From Actinomycetota bacterium (lineage in GTDB: Bacteria > Actinomycetota > Actinomycetes > Nanopelagicales > Nanopelagicaceae): DNA of 7,316 nt. Under the pieces are notes generated by a model. It ran no database searches and had not been told where the DNA came from. It was given only the letters and a program-made list of their open reading frames with translations. The stretch lies in the NCBI GenBank assembly GCA_016870855.1, contig VGAF01000053.1, positions 1 through 7,316 of the forward strand, given 5' to 3'. Position 1 is the stretch's first letter; each line of letters starts with the position of its first letter. Position numbers and translations under genes: made by a program. Shown here piece after piece: positions 1 through 5,966 of this stretch.

Positions 1-345
1 ATCGTCGAGCTTAATATCCCAGTCTTTGCACGGGACTAAATCATCAGCTATGGCTATTAAGAATTCTTCTTTTGCAAGAGAAGCGGCCGCGTTCCAATTC
101 CGAACCGCAGATACTGTGTTGTCAGACTGGGTAGTTGCAAAGAGAGTTAACCCATCTGCGCTCATGCCAAAACTCATAAATGGATCTACGTTGTATGCGT
201 TTGCGATCCCGTAATCGCCACGTTCAAATCCCAGGTAATGGCGTACTCGACTGGGAAATTTTGAATTGCGCAACCATGTGTCCCTAATTCTAATGCTGTT
301 ACTACCGTCTCGATAAGATGCATGACAAAGTGAGTACTTAATCAC
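1..345 (-). CDS. Glycosyltransferase family 2-like protein, N-terminal 115 residues (cut by left edge)
   Basis: An open frame runs from a GTG at 345-343 to the window edge and gives 115 residues starting MIKYSLCHASYRDG. The first strand (KYSLCHASYR), the N-W-N-A-A-A-S-L-A helix near residues 83-91 and FLIAIADDLVPCKDWD at 95-110 match the GT-A layout of family 2 glycosyltransferases. In that layout a DD pair (here 101-102) after a hydrophobic strand binds the nucleotide-sugar and metal. The start is well fixed: an in-frame TGA lies at 351-349, one codon upstream, and no in-frame ATG occurs before about residue 52. The GTG overlaps the menD stop as GTGA, so it is probably translated by coupling with menD; only a weak GGA is seen upstream. 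The sugar donor, acceptor and product are unknown, and no link to menaquinone is evident beyond position. That it is coding is nearly certain; the exact family is less so because the C-terminal part is missing. Confidence 0.8.
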   Translation of the reverse strand, partial: MIKYSLCHASYRDGSNSIRIRDTWLRNSKFPSRVRHYLGFERGDYGIANAYNVDPFMSFGMSADGLTLFATTQSDNTVSAVRNWNAAASLAKEEFLIAIADDLVPCKDWDIKLDD

Positions 346-1940
346 GTTTCAATTCCAATTCCATTGAGATTTTTGACTTCAATTGAAAACTTGGATTGCA
401 ATCTCGAGAGCATCTTACTGTTTTCCGTTCGGGCCGGCATCTTCGCGACGATTACATGGATATTCGGGTGAATTCGTTGGAGCGCTATATGTAGTTCTTT
501 GGCTGAAGTAACTACCTCATTTGAGATTCCAAAACCAGAGACAATCTTCGCTATATTCCTATCGTGTGGAGTGCCGAAGATCTTCTCGAATCCAGCAACG
601 CCCTGTTGGGGAAGTGTTGAGAAGATTCCGCCACCATTGTTATCGACAACAATGATTGTGAGTACATCTTTTGTTGGATTACTTAGCGCTGAGATGTCAT
701 GAAGAAAGGCCAGATCGCCAATAATCGCAAAGGTCTCATCATGATGAGTTGCGATTCCCATGGCGGTTGAGATACTTCCATCTATCCCAGCTAGACCTCG
801 ATTGGCGTAGGTCGTGACATCAGCCCTTGGTGTTGCAAAGGCCTCTAGATCCCTTATTGGCCTTGATGATGAAACAAAGAGCGCAGAATCATTCTCTAAA
901 TCAGCCGCCACTAGTGATGCCAGCGCACCTTCGGACCATTCTGGATAATTTGAGAGCGCTTCCTTGGCAAGTGATTCGAAGCTATTCCAAGCTTGTAACC
1001 AATTTCGATCTGAATTCACTCTTATCTTTACAGCTGGCATTACCGCAAGGATTTCATCTGCGCCTCTTGCAGAATCAATTCGCTTAGCTCTGGGGTCAAT
1101 AACTAACGTTTTTTGAGCAAGGTCGATGTAAGCACTTGTGGAGCGAGAGAGCGTGGTGCGACCAATTATTACAGCAAGCTCTGGAGTTAACTCTTTTCTA
1201 ACGCGTTCATCAGATAAAAGAATCGGAGCATGCGCAAGGGCACCTTTAAATCTGAGCGGATCTTCAGTGATTAGTGGTGCACCTAGATCACGGGCCAACT
1301 TCTCAATCTCACGCTCTGAAAACCCAGCGCGATCGTGGCCGACAATCACGATATTCCGAGTTGTCGCTACCTCGATATGCGAAGTGTGAACGGGTTCAGG
1401 CTTTAACTCTCTGTGATGGATTCCCTCTAACCAATCATGCGAATCTTCCGGAAGAAGCGGTACATCAAATTGCAGATTCAAGTGAACTGGACCTGATCCA
1501 TTCAAGAGATGCTCTAAATCGACTGGCGCTGCTGTATCAATGTTATGGCGGACAAACTCACCGAAAATGTTTGCTTGCAGCGTTGTCTGGTTTGAGCCGG
1601 TTTTTCTTAACCGAGCGGGGCGATCGGCGGTTAAAAGAAGTAAATTGTTATCGCTGTGATGCGCCTCTAAAACCGCGGGATAGTAATTAGCAACAGCTGT
1701 TCCACTTGTACATACAACCGGAACATATTTTCCAGTTGCTTTAGTGATACCTAAGGCAAAGAAAGCAGCTCCGCGTTCATCGATTCTTACATGAAGTCGG
1801 ATTAGGCCTTTCTGTTCTGCTTGATAGAGCGCGATTGATAGCGGTGCATTTCGAGAGCCCGGAGATAAGACCGCATCTTCGATACCAACTTCGATTAATT
1901 GGCGAACGGTGCTTCGCGCAAGGTTTGTGGAGATACTCAT
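342..1940 (-). CDS. menD: MenD: 2-succinyl-5-enolpyruvyl-6-hydroxy-3-cyclohexene-1-carboxylate (SEPHCHC) synthase
   Basis: This thiamine-diphosphate enzyme adds the succinic semialdehyde unit from 2-oxoglutarate to isochorismate, the first committed step of menaquinone synthesis, in the cytoplasm. The 532 residues carry the family marks in order: SPGSRNAP at 26-33, DERGAAFFALG with the cofactor-activating Glu at 55, CTSGTAVANYYPAV at 77-90, ADRPARLRKTGSNQT at 105-119, SSSRPIRDLEAF at 357-368, and the ThDP/Mg motif GDLAFLHDISAL at 408-419 followed by NNGGGIF at 434-440. Length is normal for MenD. An in-frame ATG at 1982 would add 14 residues inside menC. I chose 1940 because it has a strong GGGAGG ribosome site 7 bases upstream, forms an ATGA overlap with the menC stop, and gives the usual MenD N-terminus. 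It is the third gene of the minus-strand unit and is followed, through GTGA, by the glycosyltransferase-like gene. No damage is seen. Confidence 0.97.
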   Translation of the reverse strand: MSISTNLARSTVRQLIEVGIEDAVLSPGSRNAPLSIALYQAEQKGLIRLHVRIDERGAAFFALGITKATGKYVPVVCTSGTAVANYYPAVLEAHHSDNNLLLLTADRPARLRKTGSNQTTLQANIFGEFVRHNIDTAAPVDLEHLLNGSGPVHLNLQFDVPLLPEDSHDWLEGIHHRELKPEPVHTSHIEVATTRNIVIVGHDRAGFSEREIEKLARDLGAPLITEDPLRFKGALAHAPILLSDERVRKELTPELAVIIGRTTLSRSTSAYIDLAQKTLVIDPRAKRIDSARGADEILAVMPAVKIRVNSDRNWLQAWNSFESLAKEALSNYPEWSEGALASLVAADLENDSALFVSSSRPIRDLEAFATPRADVTTYANRGLAGIDGSISTAMGIATHHDETFAIIGDLAFLHDISALSNPTKDVLTIIVVDNNGGGIFSTLPQQGVAGFEKIFGTPHDRNIAKIVSGFGISNEVVTSAKELHIALQRIHPNIHVIVAKMPARTENSKMLSRLQSKFSIEVKNLNGIGIET

Positions 1941-2896
1941 CCCAAAACCTCCCAACAGCGTTTGATTCGCTCGCGCCACCACTCTAATCGCTCCGGTGGG
2001 GCTGCAAATCTCGCGAGCGCCTCAAGATTAGGAGTTTGGGAAGTTAAAGAGATAGCACCATCTCTTATCTCATGGGTAGCTAGATCAGAAGTAAATAGTG
2101 AGCCGGTCGCAAGACCGCAGGCATAATCCAATTTCGGAAGCGCCGCAGCAAGACGTAGTCCATGTGACATTCCAACAGCAGACTCCAAGGCGCTTGATAC
2201 AACCATCGGCAAGTTATGGTGCTCTGCAATCGCAAGTGAGCGTTTGATTCCTGCAAGTGGTGCGACTTTGAGCATCAAGATATCTACAGCTCCATCAAGA
2301 TTCATCGAAAAAGGGTCGCTCGCTTTTCGAATTACTTCATCACCAGCGATCTTCACATTTACTTTGAGCCGCTCTTTGAGCCTCTTTAGTGAGTCAAGAT
2401 CAGAAACTGGTTGCTCGACATATTCAAATTCGCCAATCTCGCTGTAAATCCTCTCGATATTTTGGAGCGCTTCATCAACGCTCCAACTTCCATTTACATC
2501 TATTCGAAGCTTTGCTGCTGGAGCAAATTTCTTAACCAGTTTGAGTCTTGCTAAATCTGAATCTGTATTGGTTCCAACTTTTACTTTAAATACTTCGGCG
2601 CCTGGATAAGAAACGATGAGCCTCTCGATCTCTTCCGCTGAATCAGTGGCTGGAATAGTGCCGTTTATCTTGATGGAGCTGCGAAATGAGGGAAAGTTAT
2701 AAACAGTTGCTGCTTCTACCGCGCTCTTGAGCCAATTAGCTGACTCGATATCGTCATATTCAAGAAAGGGTGAGAATTCGCCCCAACCTGCTGGGCCTTC
2801 AAAGAGCGCCACTTCTCTTGTTGTAATTCCACGGAACTTACTCCGCATCGGAAGTTGCGCGACGCGCAGCGTTTCTAGGATCTGGTTGAGATCCAT
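1937..2896 (-). CDS. menC: MenC: o-succinylbenzoate synthase (enolase superfamily)
   Basis: It dehydrates SHCHC to o-succinylbenzoate, the step between MenH and MenE. The 319 residues show the superfamily catalytic set: K104 and K106 in FKVKVG (K106 being the second Lys of the KxK motif), metal ligands D133 (RIDVNGSW), E161 (YVEQP) and D186 (AGDEV), and the opposite-face lysine K210 (LMLKVAPLAG). The N-terminal capping part contains LPMRSKFRGITTRE and GPAGWGEFSPF, which is typical of actinobacterial MenC and separates it from other enolase-superfamily members. The ATG at 2896 follows the menB TAA with no base between, and I see no good ribosome site, so translation is probably coupled to menB. 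Starting at M17 would remove the first strand of the capping domain. Its stop overlaps the menD start as ATGA. All active-site residues are present. Confidence 0.95.
   Translation of the reverse strand: MDLNQILETLRVAQLPMRSKFRGITTREVALFEGPAGWGEFSPFLEYDDIESANWLKSAVEAATVYNFPSFRSSIKINGTIPATDSAEEIERLIVSYPGAEVFKVKVGTNTDSDLARLKLVKKFAPAAKLRIDVNGSWSVDEALQNIERIYSEIGEFEYVEQPVSDLDSLKRLKERLKVNVKIAGDEVIRKASDPFSMNLDGAVDILMLKVAPLAGIKRSLAIAEHHNLPMVVSSALESAVGMSHGLRLAAALPKLDYACGLATGSLFTSDLATHEIRDGAISLTSQTPNLEALARFAAPPERLEWWRERIKRCWEVLG
1948..1953 (-). promoter_or_regulatory. Shine-Dalgarno site of menD
   Basis: On the minus strand GGGAGG lies inside the end of menC and is 7 bases from the ATG at 1940-1938. It is a near-consensus ribosome site. 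It decides the menD start in favour of 1940 over the upstream in-frame ATG at 1982. Confidence 0.8.
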
Positions 2897-3775
2897 TTAG
2901 GGGCGCTTTGGGAACTTACCGAAATCAGGTGGTCGCTTCTCTTTATAAGCATCGCGACCTTCTTGTCCTTCTTCGGTTAGATAGAAGAGCAAAGTGGCAT
3001 CGCCGGCGAGTTGTTGTACGCCAGCAAGTCCATCATCAGCAGCGTTTAAGCCGGCCTTTAGAAGTCGCAGCGCCATTGGTGAATGGCGGAGCATCTCGCG
3101 CGCCCAAGAAACGGTCTCTGCCTCTAATTCATTTACGGGAACTACGGTGTTAACAAGGCCCATATCGAGCGCTTCTTTTGCATCATATTGGCGACACATA
3201 AACCAGATCTCACGGGCTTTTTTCTGGCCCACATGGCGAGCTAGAAGTCCTGCACCGTAACCACCATCAAATGAACCAACCATCGGTCCGGTTTGGCCAA
3301 ACTTCGCATTCTCTGCAGCAATAGTTATATCGCAGACCACGTGAAGAACATGTCCGCCACCGATCGCCCATCCGGCGACCATCGCAATGACTGGCTTTGG
3401 AGTTCGACGGATTTGAATCTGTAGATCTAAGACGTTTAGGCGACCAATTCCTTTTTTGCCAACTGCGTCGCTTCCAATATATCCATCATCACCGCGAACT
3501 GAGATATCGCCACCAGAGCAGAATGCTTCACTTCCTTCGCCGGTGAAGATAATTACGCCGACCTTGTCATCATCGCGGGCAAAATTAAGAGCGAGTTGTA
3601 ATTCAGCGAGGGTTTCTGGTCTAAAGGCATTACGAACTTCTGGCCGATTAATTGTTATCTTCGCCATTCCCTCCGCTACTTCATAGCGGACATCAGTGAA
3701 ATTCTCGCTGCCTTCTCCCTGTTTCCAATTAGGAATAGTGCGACTTCCGGGTTCGCGTTTAATCGGCTTGCTCAT
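2897..3775 (-). CDS. menB: MenB: 1,4-dihydroxy-2-naphthoyl-CoA synthase (crotonase family)
   Basis: It performs the Dieckmann-type ring closure of o-succinylbenzoyl-CoA to DHNA-CoA. The 292 residues contain INRPEVRNAFRPETLAEL at 42-59, the AFCSGGDISVRGDDGY loop at 84-99, the oxyanion segment AIGGGHVLHVVCD at 137-149, FGQTGPMVGSFDGGYG at 159-174, and the MenB-specific C-terminus EEGQEGRDAYKEKRPPDFGKF at 268-288. The whole set separates MenB from ordinary enoyl-CoA hydratases. G163 in QTGP is the residue that marks bicarbonate-dependent (type I) MenB, where mycobacterial MenB has Asp. The frame stays open upstream to an ATG at 3856, but that 27-residue extension is antisense to menE and has no family likeness, so I start at MSKPIKRE (3775). 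It is the first gene of the minus-strand unit and abuts the divergent menE start. An AGGG lies 8 bases upstream, but the same bases also form a leaderless-type -10 box. Confidence 0.95.
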   Translation of the reverse strand: MSKPIKREPGSRTIPNWKQGEGSENFTDVRYEVAEGMAKITINRPEVRNAFRPETLAELQLALNFARDDDKVGVIIFTGEGSEAFCSGGDISVRGDDGYIGSDAVGKKGIGRLNVLDLQIQIRRTPKPVIAMVAGWAIGGGHVLHVVCDITIAAENAKFGQTGPMVGSFDGGYGAGLLARHVGQKKAREIWFMCRQYDAKEALDMGLVNTVVPVNELEAETVSWAREMLRHSPMALRLLKAGLNAADDGLAGVQQLAGDATLLFYLTEEGQEGRDAYKEKRPPDFGKFPKRP

Positions 3776-4840
3776 ATGGCATACCCTACGGTGGTTATGG
3801 ATTTCACGGTAAGTCGAGAGCTGCGTGCAATAGATAGTTCGTGGTCGACCCCACAACTTTTAGATGCGCTGCTACTAGCCCTTAAGGGCGATGGACCGGC
3901 TCTCTCTACCTCACAGATTTTCATTGCCGGGGTTGATCCAAAAATCGCACTCGTTGTTACTACATCCGGTTCTACTGGTTCACCTAAGAGCGTCGCACTT
4001 ACCGCCAAATCCCTGATCACTAATGCGCGAGCAACCCATAGATATCTGGGTGCAAAGATCGGGCAACGTTGGTCGCTATTACTCCCCACAAATCATGTTG
4101 CAGGAATCAATGTCCTAGTGCGCGCAATCGAACTCGGAACAACTCCGGTAGGTATCGAAAGTAAGGCTGATTTCACTGCGATAGTGCCTACTCAACTACA
4201 TCGCGCGCTCTCCGGAGATTCACAACTACTTGAACACTTACAAGGGTGCGTTGCTGTTCTCGTTGGTGGTGGACCGCTAGATCAAGATTTGAGAAGCAAA
4301 GCTGAATCACTCGGTATAAAGATTGTGGCAACTTATGGCGCGACTGAAACTTGTGGTGGGGTTATCTATGACGGTGCGCCTCTTGAAGGCGTTGAGTTTT
4401 CAATCATTGATGGACTTATTGCGATTAAGGGTCCACAAGTTGCTTTTGGATATCTCAACGCAGAGTTCCCAATTAAAGATGGTTGGTTTATCACTTCTGA
4501 CCTCGGTGAGATCGTGAATGGCAAGCTAATAGTCCTTGGGCGAAGTGATGACCAGATAATTTCTGGTGGCGAGAAAATCTCACTTAGTGCGATCGAACAG
4601 TTTCTACAGTATGAGTTTGAAACTGCCGAGATCATCGCATTTGCTAAATCTGATGCGGAATGGGGCGAGAAGCTCTGTATCGCCACCACTAAAGATCTCT
4701 CACTTGACCTTCTATCAAGTAGGTTGAAATCGAAATTTGGTAGGCACGCAGCGCTCAAAGAACTCCATCACGTAAATGAGATTCCATACTTAGCTCTAGG
4801 TAAACCAGATCGAAAGCGGTTAGCAAATGACTTCGCGTGA
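3776..4840 (+). CDS. menE: MenE: o-succinylbenzoate-CoA ligase (short actinobacterial form)
   Basis: An ANL-superfamily adenylate-forming enzyme that converts o-succinylbenzoate to its CoA thioester, the substrate of MenB. At 354 residues it is shorter than the roughly 450-480 residues of E. coli or Bacillus MenE, as in other actinobacterial MenE. Motifs in order: P-loop TTSGSTGSPKSV at 62-73, TYGATETCGG at 186-195, SDLGE at 241-245 with the ribose-binding Asp, the hinge GRSDDQIISGGEKIS at 255-269, and C-terminal GKPDRKRL at 342-349, where K343 is the expected catalytic lysine. The start is uncertain: the ATG at 3776 directly abuts the menB start, and M8 at 3797 would fit equally well. Neither has a ribosome site, which suggests a leaderless message. 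It is followed by menA with a 14-base overlap. Confidence 0.93.
   Translation: MAYPTVVMDFTVSRELRAIDSSWSTPQLLDALLLALKGDGPALSTSQIFIAGVDPKIALVVTTSGSTGSPKSVALTAKSLITNARATHRYLGAKIGQRWSLLLPTNHVAGINVLVRAIELGTTPVGIESKADFTAIVPTQLHRALSGDSQLLEHLQGCVAVLVGGGPLDQDLRSKAESLGIKIVATYGATETCGGVIYDGAPLEGVEFSIIDGLIAIKGPQVAFGYLNAEFPIKDGWFITSDLGEIVNGKLIVLGRSDDQIISGGEKISLSAIEQFLQYEFETAEIIAFAKSDAEWGEKLCIATTKDLSLDLLSSRLKSKFGRHAALKELHHVNEIPYLALGKPDRKRLANDFA
3783..3788 (-). promoter_or_regulatory. Candidate -10 box of menB (leaderless type)
   Basis: On the minus strand TAGGGT fits the actinobacterial -10 pattern TANNNT and ends 7 bases before the menB ATG. Transcription would thus begin at or next to the start codon, giving a leaderless message. 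The box lies inside the first codons of menE. No convincing -35 is seen at 17-18 bases. The overlapping AGGG could instead act as a ribosome site, so this is a suggestion only. Confidence 0.35.
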
Positions 4841-5696
4841 GGAATGGATCGCCGGCGCACGTCCAAAGACCCTTCCTGCCGCTATTGCTCCAGTATTGGT
4901 GGGAACCGCTTTTGCTGGATACAACGCCAACGCTCTTAATTTCCTCTTAGCGCTTATCGTTGGCTTAGGGCTACAGATAGGCGTTAACTACGCCAACGAC
5001 TACTCCGATGGAATAAAGGGCACAGATAAAGACCGAATCGGTCCAATGCGTCTCGTAGGTTCCGGCGCTGCTACCCCCGAAGTAGTAAAGCGCGCCGCAC
5101 TTATAGCAATTGGAATTGCATCACTAGCGGGAGTTCTACTAGCCGCACGATCGAATTGGATTCTCTTAGCGTTAGGTGCGCTTTCGATTATCGCAGCATG
5201 GACCTATACCGGCGGACCTAAGCCTTACGGTTACTTCGCACTCGGTGAGGTCTTGGTATTCATATTCTTTGGACTCGTAGCAACTCTAGGAACTTACTTT
5301 GCACATGTTGGTTCAATCTCATTTGAAGTTCTTCTCGCTTCATTTGCCATGGGTTCACTTGCGTGTGCAATCCTGGTTTTGAATAATCTACGCGATCTCG
5401 AGAGAGATAAGAGCGCTGGAAAAATAACGCTGGCGGTAAAGATTGGTGACTCTCAAAGTAGAAAGTTCTTTCAAGGACTTCTCTTCGCACCTCTTCTAAT
5501 TTCGCTAGCCCTAGTTACAACTTCTTTCTATTTTCTATTAGCTTTCTTGGCGCTTCCCCAGGTCTTAAAGGTCGCATCTTCTATTAGGTCTGGCGTGAGT
5601 GGAAGCGCTCTTATCGAACTACTAGAGCGGACTGGAAAGATCCAAATCATCTATTCGCTCGCCATATCTTTAGCGACCCTGCTCTACGCCCGCTAA
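4827..5696 (+). CDS. menA: MenA: 1,4-dihydroxy-2-naphthoate polyprenyltransferase
   Basis: An integral membrane UbiA-superfamily enzyme that attaches the polyprenyl chain to DHNA with loss of CO2, giving demethylmenaquinone. The 289 residues begin with WIAGARPKTLPAAIAPVLVG (7-26), the usual MenA opening. The first Asp-rich motif is NYANDYSDGIKGTDKDR at 54-70 (N57, D58, D61, D67, D69), which binds the Mg-diphosphate. The second is NNLRDLERDKSAGKITLAVKI at 186-206 (D190, D194). Between and after them lie about eight or nine hydrophobic spans, for example around 36-53, 91-106, 111-127, 141-160, 168-185, 215-233 and 272-287. The motifs and opening distinguish it from UbiA and haem O synthase. The ATG lies inside the last codons of menE (14-base overlap) with only a weak purine stretch upstream, so coupling to menE is likely. 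No nearby in-frame alternative exists. Confidence 0.95.
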   Translation: MTSREEWIAGARPKTLPAAIAPVLVGTAFAGYNANALNFLLALIVGLGLQIGVNYANDYSDGIKGTDKDRIGPMRLVGSGAATPEVVKRAALIAIGIASLAGVLLAARSNWILLALGALSIIAAWTYTGGPKPYGYFALGEVLVFIFFGLVATLGTYFAHVGSISFEVLLASFAMGSLACAILVLNNLRDLERDKSAGKITLAVKIGDSQSRKFFQGLLFAPLLISLALVTTSFYFLLAFLALPQVLKVASSIRSGVSGSALIELLERTGKIQIIYSLAISLATLLYAR

Positions 5697-5699
5697 ACT
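5694..5699 (+). promoter_or_regulatory. Candidate leaderless-type -10 box before the small membrane protein gene
   Basis: TAAACT fits TANNNT and ends 6 bases before the ATG at 5706, the spacing expected for a leaderless actinobacterial message. It includes the menA stop codon. The downstream gene has no ribosome site, which favours either this promoter or re-initiation after menA. A clear -35 is not visible, so the box could be chance. Confidence 0.3.
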
Positions 5700-5705
5700 T
5701 TAGCC

Positions 5706-5966
5706 ATGCTCCGCGCCGCAGTCTTTGGCATCATCATCGTCACTGCTCTGACGATTTTTTCGATTATTGATTGTTCGCGCACTGAAGAATCTCAGATTCG
5801 GAGCCTTCCTAAATGGTCTTGGCTCGTAATCATCATCTTTGTTCCCGGAATCGGCTCTGTTGCTTGGTTAATTGCCGGCCGCCCAAAAGGACCTGGGCGT
5901 GGCGGAAGAAGGAAGCGGAAGATCGTTCCGCCAGATGACAACCCTGATTGGTTGAAGAAGTTATAG
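5706..5966 (+). CDS. Small two-helix membrane protein, PLDc_N (phospholipase D N-terminal-like) type
   Basis: An 86-residue protein with two predicted membrane helices (about 5-21 and 38-57) joined by a short polar loop containing SRTEES. The segment LPKWSWLVIIIFVPGIGSVA (34-53), followed by WLIAGRP (54-60), is the PLDc_N signature seen at the N-terminus of cardiolipin synthases and in many free-standing actinobacterial proteins. A basic stretch follows (GRGGRRKRK, 64-72), then an acidic end PPDDNPDWLKKL. There is no catalytic HKD phospholipase motif, so it should not itself be a phospholipase; its function is unknown. The gene starts 9 bases after menA and probably belongs to the menE-menA unit. 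Its position between menA and the cytochrome c assembly genes hints at a membrane or respiratory role, but that is inference. Its stop overlaps the convergent ccsB stop region by 6 bases. Confidence 0.88.
   Translation: MLRAAVFGIIIVTALTIFSIIDCSRTEESQIRSLPKWSWLVIIIFVPGIGSVAWLIAGRPKGPGRGGRRKRKIVPPDDNPDWLKKL

Noticed and set aside
26..214. Plus-strand open frame of 62 codons at the left end
   Set aside because: It lies antisense to the glycosyltransferase-like frame, which has clear protein-family character. The plus-strand product resembles nothing and has no ribosome site.
345..370. Tandem GGAATT repeat at the end of menD
   Set aside because: Only two short copies are present; they encode the Gly-Ile-Gly-Ile tail of MenD and need no other explanation.
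1274..1690. 138-codon plus-strand frame within menD
   Set aside because: It is antisense to well-conserved MenD sequence, has no recognisable motif, and is best explained as a reading-frame shadow.
1941..1982. In-frame upstream ATG that would lengthen MenD by 14 residues
   Set aside because: It would overlap menC by 46 bases and has no ribosome site. The ATG at 1940 has a strong one and gives the standard N-terminus.
3776..3856. In-frame 27-residue N-terminal extension of MenB
   Set aside because: The extension runs antisense through the start of menE, has no family likeness, and the normal MenB N-terminus begins at 3775.
3772..4089. 105-codon minus-strand frame over the menE start
   Set aside because: It overlaps the conserved MenE P-loop region in antisense and has no family features.
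4366..4758. 130-codon minus-strand frame within menE
   Set aside because: It is antisense to the conserved MenE hinge and C-terminal domain and shows no ribosome site or protein character.
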